Shown here piece after piece: positions 44,575 to 54,563 of a stretch of DNA of 64,000 nt (positions are counted from its first letter, which is position 1; each line of letters starts with the position of its first letter). The position numbers were made by a program, and so were the translations under genes. The notes under the pieces were generated by a model. It did not search any database. It was not told where the DNA came from and saw only the letters and a program-made list of their open reading frames with translations. The stretch is taken from the NCBI RefSeq assembly GCF_000762875.2, contig NZ_JRMP02000006.1, forward strand, positions 1 to 64,000, written 5' to 3'. This DNA is from Helicobacter saguini. Lineage in GTDB: Bacteria > Campylobacterota > Campylobacteria > Campylobacterales > Helicobacteraceae.

Positions 44575-44603
44575 ATTTTATAGAATCTAAAAGGGTTTTT
44601 GTA

Positions 44604-47600
44604 ATGCAGTTTTGTTTTGGTGGTGATTTTATAAAGTTTTTAGAATATATGCAGAATCTAGATTCTAAAATTTCTAAGTTTAATGCTATAAAAATTACTA
44701 ATTTTGGAATTGTGCAGGGAGTTGGGTTTCGTCCATTTGTTTATAATTTAGCATGCAATTTAGATTTAAATGGTTATGTGAAAAATTTGGGGGATAGCGC
44801 GGAGATAATGTTAGGCTTAGATTCTAAGCTAGATTTTATGGCTAACAAAGAATCTAAGTTAGATTCTAATGTGGATTCTAGTTTAGATTCTGGCGTGAAT
44901 TTAGAATCTAATTTAAAATCTAAGGCGAATTTAGATTCTAAAAAGTTAGAAAATTTAGAATTATTTTTCTTGGCGTTGCTTGATATTTGTGGGAATTATT
45001 TAAGACAAAATTTAGATTCTATAGAATCTAAAATTATGATAAATAGATATTTTAATAAAAAAAATTCTATATTACATAATATTTTTTTACCAAAGAATGC
45101 AAATATAGAATCTATTGAAATAAATTTAATAAATACAAAAGTTATGAAAAACTTTAGTATTTTAGAATCTAGTTTCAAAAAACATAATATTTTAGAGTTG
45201 CAATTACCGCTTGATTATAGAATCTGCAAGGATTGTTTGAAAGATTTAAGGGCAAAAAGTTCTAGATTTTATAACTATGCTTTTACCACTTGTGTGAATT
45301 GTGGGGCGCGATTTTCGCTTTTGAAAAATCTGCCTTATGATAGAAAAAATACGAGTATGAGCGAATTTAGTATGTGTGAAAGTTGTTTGAGCGATTATGA
45401 AATGCCGCAAAATAGGCGATTTCACACGCAGCCACTAAGCTGTCCTAAGTGCAAGATTAGCCTTTGTGGGTTTTATTTAGATTCTAATAATTTTAATGAT
45501 TTTAGAGTGAATCTAGATTCTAAAAATCATAATTTTAAAACCAAAAAATTCTATGATTTGCAATCTATTAAAGAATGTGCGAATGCTTTAAAAAATAATA
45601 AAGTTATTCTTTTTAAAGGTTTGGGCGGATATGCGTATTTGGCAAATGCTAGGAGTGATAAAGCGATTATGCAAATTAGAGAAATTAAAAAAAGAAAAAC
45701 TAAGCCATTTGCGGTAATGGGTAAGTTAGAATCTTTGCAAAAAATAGCCATTTTAGATAAAAAAGCAAAAGATATTTTAGAATCTAATGAAACTCCTATT
45801 TTAATAACTTTAAAAAATAAAAGTTATGATTTATCTAACTTTATAACTCCATTTGAAAGCATCGGCGTAATGATACCATATACCGCTATACTCGAGCTTC
45901 TTTTTTCTTTTTTAGATTCTAATTTTATTATGCTTTATACTTCAGCAAATATTAAAGGAGAAATGATTGCAAAAAATTTAGACGAACTTTTTTCACAAAA
46001 AATTATAGAATCTAATAGTTTTTTAGAATCTTTTGGCATTAAGAATCTAGATTCTAAAATAGATTCTAATCACAACAAAAAGTTAGAAAATTTAGAACTT
46101 TTTATACTAAAAAATAATAGAGAAATTGTCAATAGATTAGATGATAGCATTATAAATAATTTGCATTTTGAGAAAAAATTACAAAATATAGAATCTAATA
46201 AAAATACTAAAAAAATTCTAGATTCTAGTAATCTAATTTTTAATCTAAAAAATTCTAAAAAACATAATTTTATTAGAATCTCGCGTGGATATTCTCCTAA
46301 AAATTTTCACTTTAAAAATCTTAATTTAAAAACTTTGAGTGCTAGTTTTGGAGCAATGCAAAAAAGCTCCCTTTGCTTTGGCTTTAAGCAAAATGCGATA
46401 ATTAGCCCATATTTAGGCGATTTATTTAGCCCTAAAAATGTAGAAAATTTTATGGAAAATTTTAAGTTTTTTAGCAAACTTTATGGTAGCCCAAAGCTGC
46501 TAATTACCGATAAACATCAAGGTTATGAAAGCTCTAAAATGGCTCAAATTGTAGCACAAGATTCTAACACCCAAATTCTTAGCATTTATCATCATCACGC
46601 CCATTTAAACGCCCTGCTTTTAGAAGCAAATCTAAGTAATGCTTTGGGCGTAATCTTTGATGGCAGCGGACTTGGAAGTGATAATACCATTTGGGGTGGC
46701 GAGTTTTTAAGTGGCAATTTTAAAACTTTCACTCGTTTAATGCACTTTAAACCTTTTAGAATTTTAGGTGGCGAAAAGCATATAAAAGATTGCAAACGTC
46801 TAGCTTTAAGTTATGCTTTGTCTAATAATATTAAAGAAATATTACAAATTTTAGAATCTAATCTTAATAGTGAATATAAAATATTGCAATCTATGCAAAA
46901 AAGCGGTATAAATTCGCCTTTAACTAGCTCTGTTGGTCGTCTTTTTGATATTGCTGGGTTTATTTTAGGTTTAGATTTTAATAACTTAGATTCTAAAAAA
47001 ATTAGCAATTTAGAAACTTTAGAATATGAAGCTCAAAGTGGAGAAATAATCTCAAATCTTGCCTTAAAATATTTAATAGATTCTAATCAAATACAAATTA
47101 ATGCTAGAAAAAATATTAAATTTATAGAATCTAAATTTAATCCTTATCCTTATGAAATTATAAATAATGAAATAAATCTAGCAAAAACTTTCAAAAATAT
47201 GTATATTGATATAAAAAATATAACGCCAGATTCTAAATATTCAAGAAGCCTAGATTCTATAAATTCACTAAATCTAGATTCTATAAACCCAGCAAGTTTA
47301 GATTCTAAAAATAACCTAACTTTAAATAAAATAAATTCGCTAAATTATAACTTTAATATTTTAGATAAAAAATTACAAATTTACGAACTTAACAAAGGAA
47401 AAATCGCTTTAAAATTTATTGATACACTTTGCTTTGTGATTTTAGATTCTATAAAAAAAATAGGAGCAGATTTTGCCCTTTTTGGCGGGGGCGTTTTTTC
47501 AAATTTTATATTAAATGCAAGGTTAAAAATGCTTTTAGATTCTGAAAAAAAAGGCTACTTTTTCCCACAAATGCCCTGCAATGACTACTCAATAAGCTTA

Positions 47601-47630
47601 GGGCAACTAGCCTTTGCAAGTGAAAAATAG
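44604..47630 (+). CDS. hypF: Carbamoyltransferase HypF with multiple repeat inserts
   Basis: HypF makes the carbamoyl group for the CN ligands of [NiFe]-hydrogenase. Domains in order: acylphosphatase (ITNFGIVQGVGFRPFVYNL), two zinc fingers (CKDCLKDL, CVNC, CESC, CPKC), YrdC-like (ILFKGLGGYAYLANA, KKRKTKPFAVM) and the Kae1-like part (SIYHHHAHLNALLLEA, VIFDGSGLGSDNTIWGGEF, GGGVFSNFILNARL). At 1008 residues it is about 250 longer than usual. One insert follows the acylphosphatase strand, at bases 44818-44945. Others lie before the zinc fingers, between the fingers and YrdC, after YrdC, and near residues 870-930. The core motifs look intact. Confidence 0.93.
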   Translation: MQFCFGGDFIKFLEYMQNLDSKISKFNAIKITNFGIVQGVGFRPFVYNLACNLDLNGYVKNLGDSAEIMLGLDSKLDFMANKESKLDSNVDSSLDSGVNLESNLKSKANLDSKKLENLELFFLALLDICGNYLRQNLDSIESKIMINRYFNKKNSILHNIFLPKNANIESIEINLINTKVMKNFSILESSFKKHNILELQLPLDYRICKDCLKDLRAKSSRFYNYAFTTCVNCGARFSLLKNLPYDRKNTSMSEFSMCESCLSDYEMPQNRRFHTQPLSCPKCKISLCGFYLDSNNFNDFRVNLDSKNHNFKTKKFYDLQSIKECANALKNNKVILFKGLGGYAYLANARSDKAIMQIREIKKRKTKPFAVMGKLESLQKIAILDKKAKDILESNETPILITLKNKSYDLSNFITPFESIGVMIPYTAILELLFSFLDSNFIMLYTSANIKGEMIAKNLDELFSQKIIESNSFLESFGIKNLDSKIDSNHNKKLENLELFILKNNREIVNRLDDSIINNLHFEKKLQNIESNKNTKKILDSSNLIFNLKNSKKHNFIRISRGYSPKNFHFKNLNLKTLSASFGAMQKSSLCFGFKQNAIISPYLGDLFSPKNVENFMENFKFFSKLYGSPKLLITDKHQGYESSKMAQIVAQDSNTQILSIYHHHAHLNALLLEANLSNALGVIFDGSGLGSDNTIWGGEFLSGNFKTFTRLMHFKPFRILGGEKHIKDCKRLALSYALSNNIKEILQILESNLNSEYKILQSMQKSGINSPLTSSVGRLFDIAGFILGLDFNNLDSKKISNLETLEYEAQSGEIISNLALKYLIDSNQIQINARKNIKFIESKFNPYPYEIINNEINLAKTFKNMYIDIKNITPDSKYSRSLDSINSLNLDSINPASLDSKNNLTLNKINSLNYNFNILDKKLQIYELNKGKIALKFIDTLCFVILDSIKKIGADFALFGGGVFSNFILNARLKMLLDSEKKGYFFPQMPCNDYSISLGQLAFASEK

Positions 47631-47662
47631 ATTAAAAAATTAGAAAATTTGCAATTTTATGC

Positions 47663-47668
47663 TAAAAT
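47663..47668 (+). promoter_or_regulatory. -10 box of rpsP operon (extended TGCTAAAAT)
   Basis: TATGCTAAAATG lies 38 bases before rpsP, just after the hypF stop. It is a good extended -10 match. Confidence 0.6.
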
Positions 47669-47705
47669 GTCGGTTTTTAATTTAAAATTTTAAAAAAGGA
47701 AAAAA

Positions 47706-47933
47706 ATGGCAACGGTTGTGCGACTAACAAGAATGGGTAGGAAAAAGAAGCCTTTTTATCGTGTGGTGGTGACTGATAGTAGGAAGCGGCGCGATGGCGG
47801 CTGGATTGAATCGCTTGGAATTTACGACCCAACGACTAATCCTGCGACTATCAAGGTAAATAAAGATCGGCTAGAGTATTGGAAAGGCGTGGGTGCGAAG
47901 ATGAGTGAGCGCGTGGCGACACTTACAAAGTAG
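47706..47933 (+). CDS. rpsP: Ribosomal protein bS16
   Basis: A 75-residue basic protein with the bS16 pattern [28 protein letters not shown] and [22 protein letters not shown] precedes the start. It is the first gene of the rpsP-khpA-rimM group, a common bacterial order. It is free of inserts. Confidence 0.97.
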   Translation: MATVVRLTRMGRKKKPFYRVVVTDSRKRRDGGWIESLGIYDPTTNPATIKVNKDRLEYWKGVGAKMSERVATLTK

Positions 47934-48007
47934 ATTTTCAAGCTAGAAAAAGTTATAAATTTTAGAATTTTTGTCCTTAAAAGTTAGGGCAAAAGTAAAG
48001 GATTTTT

Positions 48008-48295
48008 ATGCAAAAATTTCCTGTGCAAGGTTTCCTTGAGACGTATGTGAAAAAAATCGTAAAGCATCCAAATGAGGTCAAAATAAAGACTGACGCGGGA
48101 AAGCGAAGCGATTATATCCTGCATATCGAGGTGGCAAATGAGGATGTTGGCAAGGTCATTGGCAAGGATGGCAAGATGATTAGTTCGCTTAAAAATGTGA
48201 TTTCAGCCTGCAAGGCAAAGGATAATATTTCTTATGAGCTAGTCGTCACGCCGAATAATCCTAGCAATCACACTCATAATGGGCATAATTTTTAG
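48008..48295 (+). CDS. khpA: KH-domain RNA-binding protein KhpA
   Basis: A single KH domain of 95 residues with the GxxG loop in VIGKDGKMI. It is found between rpsP and rimM in many bacteria and works in RNA binding with KhpB. An AAAGGA site precedes the ATG. A histidine/asparagine-rich tail (NPSNHTHNGHNF) is present. Confidence 0.92.
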   Translation: MQKFPVQGFLETYVKKIVKHPNEVKIKTDAGKRSDYILHIEVANEDVGKVIGKDGKMISSLKNVISACKAKDNISYELVVTPNNPSNHTHNGHNF

Positions 48296-48326
48296 AATTT
48301 TGCCATAACTTTTAAGATTAAAAATT

Positions 48327-49058
48327 ATGAATATTGAAGCTTTTCCTAGATTCTATGATAAAGAAAAAATGATAGCGGTGGGTAGCTTTGGTAAATCTGT
48401 GGGGCTTAAAGGTGGAATGAAAGTCTTTTTGCTAAGTGATTTTGAAGAAATCTTAACAAAAGGGGCTAGATTCTATATAGAATTAAATGAAATTATAGAA
48501 TCTGCGATTTTACAAAGTTTGAAATTTAGTAATGATTTTAAAATAAAGTTACAAAATAAGGAATTTTATAATTTAGATTCTAAGAATCTAGATTCTAAAA
48601 ATGAAGATTCTACTAATGTAGATTCTATTCACGCAGATTCTATCCACGCAGATTCTAAAAGTTCCAAAAATCATAATATTTTAGAAAAAATATTATACTT
48701 GCCCATTAGCGTGAAATCTTTTAATGAAAGTAACAATACGATTATTTTAAATGAGTTTAGTTCTAAAAATGATAGTGAATCCTTGCGAAATGTTACATTT
48801 TTTAGCACAATGGAAGATACACGTAAAAATTGCAAGCTAGGAAAGAATGAATTTTTTTATTTTGATATTATCGGGCTAGATGTGGTTGAAAATGGCAAGA
48901 TTTTAGGGCAGGTTCAATACATCGAGCAAATCGCAAACACCCATTATTTCGTGCTTGGCAAGGACTTTTTAATACCATACATTGATAGATATGTCCTTAG
49001 TATTGATGTGGAAAAAAAGCAGATACAAACGCGTGATGCTGCTTTTTTAAAGATGTAA
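48327..49058 (+). CDS. rimM: Ribosome maturation factor RimM with DSK-type insert
   Basis: RimM assists maturation of the 30S head, interacting with uS19. The N-terminal domain starts KMIAVGSFGKSVGLKGGMKVFLLSD. The PRC-barrel part is FFYFDIIGLDVVENGKILGQV, and the end reads FLIPYIDRYVLSIDVEKKQI. Residues about 80-112 are an insert of repeat text (DSKNLDSKNEDSTNVDS, then IHADSIHADSK) within the first domain. Length 243 against about 180. No convincing ribosome-binding site. Translation may be coupled to khpA, 31 bases upstream. Confidence 0.92.
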   Translation: MNIEAFPRFYDKEKMIAVGSFGKSVGLKGGMKVFLLSDFEEILTKGARFYIELNEIIESAILQSLKFSNDFKIKLQNKEFYNLDSKNLDSKNEDSTNVDSIHADSIHADSKSSKNHNILEKILYLPISVKSFNESNNTIILNEFSSKNDSESLRNVTFFSTMEDTRKNCKLGKNEFFYFDIIGLDVVENGKILGQVQYIEQIANTHYFVLGKDFLIPYIDRYVLSIDVEKKQIQTRDAAFLKM

Positions 49059-49059
49059 A

Positions 49060-50010
49060 ATGTTTAGAATCTGCCTTATAAAAATTCTATTTTTCATAAC
49101 TTTATTCGCAAAAGATTCTAATATTTTGTTGTTGAAAAATTTTGATTCTAAAATTATTAATGATAAAAATATAAAAGAATTTTTGGTTAGTGAAAAGCTA
49201 GATGGTATTCGCGCTTTATGGAATGGTAAAAATTTTTATAGTCGAAATGGCAATGTGATAAATGCGCCAAAATGCTTTACACAGGGCTATCCAAAGTTTT
49301 TTTTAGATGGTGAGCTGTGGAGCAAAAGGGGCGATTTTAATAACATTATAAGTGCGACAAATAAGGCAAATCCTAGCTGTGAAGAGTGGAGTAATCTTAA
49401 CTTTTATGTCTTTGATGTTCCACATTTTGAAACTTTTGATGGTTTAGAATCTATTAAAATTAAAGAGTTAGATTGTAATAAAATTACTGAAAAGTTATGT
49501 TTTTTAGAATCTAGATTGCAAATTTTGCGTGATTTTTTAAAAGGTAAAGTTACAACTATTAGAATTTTAAGGCAAGAAAAGTTAGATTCTATATCCGCTC
49601 TATATTCTAAACTAGATTCTATAAATGCCCTAAATGGCGAGGGTTTAGTGCTAAGAAAAAATCACGCTCCATATACAAGTGGCAGAAGTAACTATAACTT
49701 TAAGCTAAAAAAGTTCCAAGATTCCGAATGTAAGATTAAAGAAATAACGCAGGGCAAGGGCAAATTTCAAGGCAAAATGGGTGCTATAATTTGCACGCAA
49801 ACCTTAGAATCTTTTAGCCCAAATATCCATCCAAAGCTAAATGACAGCAATAAAAATGAGCTAATCGAGTTTAAAATCGGCAGTGGTTTTAGCGATAATT
49901 TAAGGGCAAATCCGCCAAAAGTTGGCACAATTATCACCTACAAATTTCAAGGATTTAGCAAAAATGGACTGCCAAAATTCCCCGTATTTTTACGAATTTA
50001 TAAGGAATAA
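49060..50010 (+). CDS. ATP-dependent DNA ligase, exported LigE-type
   Basis: The adenylation motif is SEKLDGIRALW with lysine K46, followed by YSRNGNVI (motif Ia/III region), FLDGELW and a motif V-like FKLKKF. A C-terminal OB-fold (IITYKFQGFSKNGLPKFPVFLRI) completes a minimal ligase of 316 residues. A hydrophobic N-terminus (LIKILFFITLFAK) suggests export, as in other small periplasmic ligases of competent bacteria, where a role in DNA uptake or extracellular DNA is suspected. It follows rimM by one base, where trmD is often found. The start codon region (ATGTTTAGAATCTGC) contains the AGAATCT word. Confidence 0.88.
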   Translation: MFRICLIKILFFITLFAKDSNILLLKNFDSKIINDKNIKEFLVSEKLDGIRALWNGKNFYSRNGNVINAPKCFTQGYPKFFLDGELWSKRGDFNNIISATNKANPSCEEWSNLNFYVFDVPHFETFDGLESIKIKELDCNKITEKLCFLESRLQILRDFLKGKVTTIRILRQEKLDSISALYSKLDSINALNGEGLVLRKNHAPYTSGRSNYNFKLKKFQDSECKIKEITQGKGKFQGKMGAIICTQTLESFSPNIHPKLNDSNKNELIEFKIGSGFSDNLRANPPKVGTIITYKFQGFSKNGLPKFPVFLRIYKE

Positions 50011-50061
50011 TTTACTATACGCCTAAATCGTAAAATTTATAGATTTTTAGAATCTTTAAGC

Positions 50062-50067
50062 TATAAT
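50062..50067 (+). promoter_or_regulatory. -10 box TATAAT of the DAHP synthase gene
   Basis: GCTATAATTT lies 48 bases before the ATG at 50115, in the 104-base gap after the ligase gene. Confidence 0.55.
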
Positions 50068-50114
50068 TTACCTTTTCAAAACAAATTTAACCAAAATAAT
50101 AGAGGGCAAGAGCA

Positions 50115-51494
50115 ATGAGCAGTAACCAAAAAAGTCATCAAAAACATGAAGAAAAAAAATGGAATAAGGCTAGTTGGCGGACTTTCCCCATAAAGCAGCA
50201 CCCCACATATAAAGATTCTAAGGCGATAGAATCTGTGCAAAAAGAGCTTGAAAGCTACCCCCCGCTTGTCTTTGCAAAGGAGGCTGATAGCCTGAAAGAA
50301 AAGCTTGCTAAGGCTAGTAAAGGGCAGGCTTTCTTGCTTCAAGGGGGCGATTGCGCCGAGTCTTTTTCGCAGTTTAGTGCGAATGGAATCCGCGATATGT
50401 TTAAGGTCATTTTGCAAATGAGTGCTATTTTGACTTTCGCGGCGAGCTGCCCCATTATTAAGGTTGGGCGGCTGGCTGGGCAGTTTGCAAAGCCGCGTAG
50501 CAGCGATACTGAGACCATAAATGGCGTGAGCTATCCTAGCTATCGTGGCGATTTGATTAACTCTCAAGAGCTTGATAAACGCGAGCCAGACCCTGCAAGG
50601 TTGCTAAAAGGCTATCATCAAAGTGCTAGCACACTCAATCTCCTTCGTGCGTTTTCACAAGGTGGCTTTGCGAATTTAGAGCAGGTGCATAGTTGGAATC
50701 TTAGCTTTGTGAAGGATAATTTTGGCAAAAAATATGAAAAAATCGCAAATGACATCGCCAAATCTTTGGCGTTTATGCGGGCTTGTGGCATTGATATTGC
50801 AAACTCTAGGCAGCTAAAAGAGGTCTCATTTTACACATCTCACGAGGCTTTGGTGCTAAATTATGAGGAGGCTTTAACGCGGCAAGATTCACTAAGCAAT
50901 CAGTGGTATGACTGCTCGGCACACTTTTTGTGGATAGGGGAGCGCACGCGTGGGATTGATGAGGGGCATATCGAGTTTTTGCGTGGGGTGAAAAATCCGC
51001 TGGGTGTGAAAATCGGTCCAAATGCTTCTTCTAGCGATGTGCTTAGAATCTGCGATATTTTAAATCCGCAAAATGAGCCTGGGCGACTTACGCTAATCGT
51101 GCGGATGGGTGCTAATGTTATAGGGGAGAAATTCCCTGCATTATTGCGTGGTGTGGAGGCTGATGGACGTGCGGTGCTGTGGAGCTGCGACCCTATGCAT
51201 GGGAATACGAAAGTGGCTAGTAGCGGGTATAAAACGCGTGATTTTAATGATATTGTGCGTGAGATTGAGAGCTTTTTTGACATTCATAAGGCGCAAGGGA
51301 GCATTGCTGGGGGCATTCATCTTGAGATGACGGGCGCGAATGTGACAGAGTGTATCGGTGGAACGCAAGAAATAAATGAAGAGGGCTTATCTAAAAGCTA
51401 TCAAACGCAGTGCGACCCACGCCTTAATGCTACTCAAGCCTTAGAATTAAGCTTTATGCTAAGCGAGATACTGGCTAAGAGAGACAAAAACTAA
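50115..51494 (+). CDS. aroG: Class II 3-deoxy-7-phosphoheptulonate synthase
   Basis: First enzyme of the shikimate pathway, joining PEP and erythrose 4-phosphate. Plant/Helicobacter-type signatures: [81 protein letters not shown] and [10 protein letters not shown]. Length of 459 residues is normal. Only a short KDSKAIES near residue 35 comes from the repeat. The gene is monocistronic. Confidence 0.95.
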   Translation: MSSNQKSHQKHEEKKWNKASWRTFPIKQHPTYKDSKAIESVQKELESYPPLVFAKEADSLKEKLAKASKGQAFLLQGGDCAESFSQFSANGIRDMFKVILQMSAILTFAASCPIIKVGRLAGQFAKPRSSDTETINGVSYPSYRGDLINSQELDKREPDPARLLKGYHQSASTLNLLRAFSQGGFANLEQVHSWNLSFVKDNFGKKYEKIANDIAKSLAFMRACGIDIANSRQLKEVSFYTSHEALVLNYEEALTRQDSLSNQWYDCSAHFLWIGERTRGIDEGHIEFLRGVKNPLGVKIGPNASSSDVLRICDILNPQNEPGRLTLIVRMGANVIGEKFPALLRGVEADGRAVLWSCDPMHGNTKVASSGYKTRDFNDIVREIESFFDIHKAQGSIAGGIHLEMTGANVTECIGGTQEINEEGLSKSYQTQCDPRLNATQALELSFMLSEILAKRDKN

Positions 51495-51635
51495 TATATT
51501 AGATTCCATAATTTTATATTTATTAAAAATATTAAAATACCAAAAGATATTTAATAATGACTTGATAAAAACAAGACAAAAAAGTCACCCAAACTTTTGT
51601 ATTAAAACTATAATTAAATCTTAAATTTATAGAAT

Positions 51636-52025
51636 CTAGCTTCTCCACTCAAGTGGCAAGTCGATTTCTACGCTTTCTTGTGTGTTTGGAAAGTCGCTAC
51701 TAGCACGCTTAAAGGTCTTTTTTACTTCGCTTACCACGCTATTTTTATTAAGCCCTTCGCTACTGCTTAAGATTCTAACATTTTTCAAAATCACATCCTG
51801 ATTATATATCGCCACACTCGCTATCACGCTCGCTCTAGCCTTATTTTCTATCCACTCCTTAGGGTAGCGAATCGCACTATTGACAAGGTAGCGATAAAGG
51901 GCAAAATTTTTCACATTTTGGCTAACTTCAAGCTTTTTTTGCACATTTTGCGGAAAGTTAGACCATCTTTTATCTTCTATTTTAGCATTTGAATTACTCG
52001 CTAACATCGCTAAGACTAAATCCAT
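51636..52025 (-). CDS. Small protein with TonB/TolA C-terminal-like pattern (129 aa)
   Basis: The last 80 residues (RASVIASVAIYNQD, VRILSSSEG, VVSEVKKTFKRASSDFP, VEIDLPLEW) follow the strand-helix-strand spacing of TonB-type C-terminal domains. There is no membrane anchor or proline-rich spacer, so it is not a full TonB. AAAAGGAGTAAAGC precedes the start. It is a single gene between the DAHP synthase gene and an exported hypothetical. The assignment is tentative. Confidence 0.5.
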   Translation of the reverse strand: MDLVLAMLASNSNAKIEDKRWSNFPQNVQKKLEVSQNVKNFALYRYLVNSAIRYPKEWIENKARASVIASVAIYNQDVILKNVRILSSSEGLNKNSVVSEVKKTFKRASSDFPNTQESVEIDLPLEWRS

Positions 52026-52125
52026 GCTTTACTCCTTTTCACATTAGAAAAAATCTACACGATATTAAGCAAATAATATTCCTAAAAATCTTAATCTAGA
52101 TTCTAATCTTTTAATACTTATTGAT

Positions 52126-52131
52126 TATAAT
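52126..52131 (+). promoter_or_regulatory. -10 box TATAAT of the 52152 gene
   Basis: GATTATAATATT lies about 20 bases upstream of ATG 52152, which is also preceded by AAAGGATTAGGA. Confidence 0.55.
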
Positions 52132-52151
52132 ATTGCGAAAGGATTAGGAAA

Positions 52152-53240
52152 ATGATTGCTATATGTAGATATTTTTTTTTATTAGCGTTATTTTGCGACT
52201 TATTTTTTGCAAAAGATTTAAACAGAGATAAAAACGCAGATATTTCAAAGGACGCCATTTTAGCAAAGATTCAAGAACTTTATAACGCCCCATTAAACGA
52301 AAAATCACAAGCTTTAACTTGCAATCTAACAAAAAAGCAGCTAGACGAAGTAAAGCTCGATATAAATTCCCCTATTTTCCCTTATTTTAACGCCCTTTTG
52401 GAGCTAAATACAAGTGAAAAAATTAGCAAAATAGCACAAGATTTATTAATGCAAGAAGTGCGAAATAAGGACAGGCTACACACGCTTTTAGCTCTCCAGC
52501 TACATTTTATAAAAAAGTGCGATAGATGTGAAAAAGTGCGCGATATTAGCAATTTTGACTATTATAGATTCTCTAACTCTAACGTACAAAAGTTATTATA
52601 TACAGAAGGTGGAAATTTTAAAAGTTCATTTGTTTTACACGGCGAAGCCTTTTTATGCAAGGCTTTAGAATCTAAATCTTTAGAATCTAAAAAAGATTCT
52701 AAACTCGCACAATATTTTCTAAAATCTTATGCAAATTTTATGTTAGCAGGGCTGCATACAAGGGCGTTAAATGTCCTACTTTATGGGCTTTCACTAACAA
52801 ATGATAATGCGCTTTATGCCACGTTTAAGTTTCTTGCTAGTAATGATATTGTGATTCTTAAAAACCTTAATAGCGTGCATTTGCTAAAAATTATGGAGCT
52901 AGATTCTAAGAATTATTTTAAAAATATAAATATGATAAGAAATTTTAAGAATCTAAAAGCCATTGAAGGCTCTCTTGTTAGCAATTATGTGATTTCTGGG
53001 CTGCTTATAAGGGATATGGATATGGGGCGCATTCTCTCGCCATTTAGCAAGTTTGCCACGCAACAAACAATCGATGAATTCAAGCAAAAACAGCAATATT
53101 ACGAGCAAGAACTACAAGATTCATCACTAAAGATTCTAAAAAACGCAACCAAACAAGAAATTTATGAATATTATAGAATCTTAACACTGAAAGAAAGGCT
53201 AAAAGGTCAAATAAGTGGGTTAATAACTAAACTATATTAG
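52152..53240 (+). CDS. Exported hypothetical protein (362 aa)
   Basis: A signal peptide (ICRYFFLLALFCDLFFA) is followed by a mostly helical protein. Two cysteine features are visible: ALTCNLTKK and KKCDRCEKVRD, then FLCKALESK. A short ESKSLESKKDSK stretch is repeat-derived. Nine T inside the signal-peptide codons (52172-52180) is a possible slippage tract but is in frame here. It resembles lineage-specific periplasmic proteins. No family is recognised. Confidence 0.6.
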   Translation: MIAICRYFFLLALFCDLFFAKDLNRDKNADISKDAILAKIQELYNAPLNEKSQALTCNLTKKQLDEVKLDINSPIFPYFNALLELNTSEKISKIAQDLLMQEVRNKDRLHTLLALQLHFIKKCDRCEKVRDISNFDYYRFSNSNVQKLLYTEGGNFKSSFVLHGEAFLCKALESKSLESKKDSKLAQYFLKSYANFMLAGLHTRALNVLLYGLSLTNDNALYATFKFLASNDIVILKNLNSVHLLKIMELDSKNYFKNINMIRNFKNLKAIEGSLVSNYVISGLLIRDMDMGRILSPFSKFATQQTIDEFKQKQQYYEQELQDSSLKILKNATKQEIYEYYRILTLKERLKGQISGLITKLY

Positions 53241-53311
53241 GATAATTTAAAAATGTTTGTTTGTTAAATTAAAAGTTAAACAAGATTTAATACCTTTGCA
53301 TAAAAATAGCA

Positions 53312-53857
53312 CTACCCCAGCTTACCCACTTCCTCTTCATAAAGCCTAGCAAACATTAAGTCGTATTCTTCGCTCCCTGCAATTAGCTTTTTTTGCATAT
53401 TTCGCATCTTATCCATTACGATGTCAGTGATGTTTTCGTGTTGCCTTAAATACGCCTTTATCGAGTCCAAAATGTGATTTTTCACCACATTTTCAGGCAC
53501 ATTAAACTCGATGTATTTCTCCTCAAAAAGCCCATCCAAAATCTCGTGTGCAAGCTTTGAATACCGCTCATTTTTATTCAGCAAAAAGCCACGCTCAGCG
53601 GCAATCTGTCGCTTCACCATCGAAAAAAACTGCCGCTCATCGACCTCATTATCATCAATGTCGTCTTGATGTTTTTCGACCAGCTCGCGCGCCTTAGATT
53701 CTATAGCGTATTCCTCTTTTATGTCATCCTCTATGATTTGCGTGGCTAGCGCGATTAGACGCGGCATTGGTGCGTTGAATTTCACATAATTTGAGCGGCT
53801 TAAATCATTGATGATACGAGTGGCGATAAACTTCGCGTGCAGCGGCTTTAGCTTCAT
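53312..53857 (-). CDS. DUF507 family protein
   Basis: The 181-residue protein has the DUF507 pattern: MKLKPLHAKFIATRIINDLSRSNYV, DIKEEYAIESKARELVEKH, IDDNEVDERQFFSMVKRQIAAERGF, and the second half with HEILDGLFEEKYIEFNVPENVV. It is widespread in epsilonproteobacteria and Aquificae, with no established function. Two internally similar halves (each ILDxL...YVxFN/YIEFN) suggest a duplication. It is divergent from a lipoprotein gene. Confidence 0.85.
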   Translation of the reverse strand: MKLKPLHAKFIATRIINDLSRSNYVKFNAPMPRLIALATQIIEDDIKEEYAIESKARELVEKHQDDIDDNEVDERQFFSMVKRQIAAERGFLLNKNERYSKLAHEILDGLFEEKYIEFNVPENVVKNHILDSIKAYLRQHENITDIVMDKMRNMQKKLIAGSEEYDLMFARLYEEEVGKLG

Positions 53858-53968
53858 TTTTTGCCTTTAGTTTAGATTCTATAAAGCAAACATTTTACTA
53901 GATTTTGTTTAAGAAAATTAAATCTTAAAACAAATTTTCTAAAATATGCTTTATAAAAAGGAGAAAAA

Positions 53969-54526
53969 ATGTTTAGAATCTGCGTTATGTGCGTGTTTTG
54001 CGTGTTTTTGCAGGGCTGTTTAAATGTGAATTTAAAATCTGTCCTACCAAAAGAAGAGTATTTTAGCCTTGATTCTATCGTGCTAAATCCGTGCAAAAAG
54101 ATGGAATCTACCTATAATCTAAGCGTAAATGTGCTATCTCCTTATGATGGCAAGGATATTTTAGTCAATAATGCGGGGCAAATTAAGGTTTTGGATACAT
54201 ATAAATGGGTGGATTTACCAAAAAATATGGTGCGAAATGCGATGATAAAAGTCGGTGCAAATCATTGCGTGAGTATAGAATCAAGCGGCATTGTTGGGCA
54301 GAAAACTAGCACCATAAGGCTAAATATCAATGATTTATATCTAACGCAGAATGGAAGCGAGTATAACGCCCATATTTACGCCACTTATGAGATTATAAAC
54401 TATGATTTAAGCCGTGCTAAAAGTAATATTTTAGTGCTAAATGCAAATGACACAAATCCTATAAAAGCCCTACAAAGTGCCATTAGCAAGGGCTTAGAGA
54501 ATGTTGTTTTGGGGATTGGACGGTGA
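53969..54526 (+). CDS. Lipoprotein, ABC-transport auxiliary type
   Basis: The signal ends in a lipobox (CVFLQGC), giving a lipidated N-terminus. The mature region (YFSLDSIVLNPCKK, YNLSVNVLSPYDGKDILVN, KVLDTYKWVDLPKNMVRNAMI) matches the layout of the ABC-transport auxiliary (PqiC/DUF330-like) lipoproteins that accompany Mla-type lipid transporters. AAGGAGAAAAA precedes the ATG. The start codon region carries an AGAATCT word (MFRIC), as in the ligase gene. It is followed 37 bases later by mqnA. Family assignment is moderate. Confidence 0.65.
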   Translation: MFRICVMCVFCVFLQGCLNVNLKSVLPKEEYFSLDSIVLNPCKKMESTYNLSVNVLSPYDGKDILVNNAGQIKVLDTYKWVDLPKNMVRNAMIKVGANHCVSIESSGIVGQKTSTIRLNINDLYLTQNGSEYNAHIYATYEIINYDLSRAKSNILVLNANDTNPIKALQSAISKGLENVVLGIGR

Positions 54527-54563
54527 AAAAAATAATAAATAGAATCTGGTTGCAAGGAAATAT

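Noticed and set aside
52172-52180. T9 tract as a phase switch in the exported hypothetical gene
   Set aside because: The frame is intact, nine bases is short for an AT-rich genome, and it encodes a plausible signal peptide. It is kept only as a remark in the gene entry.
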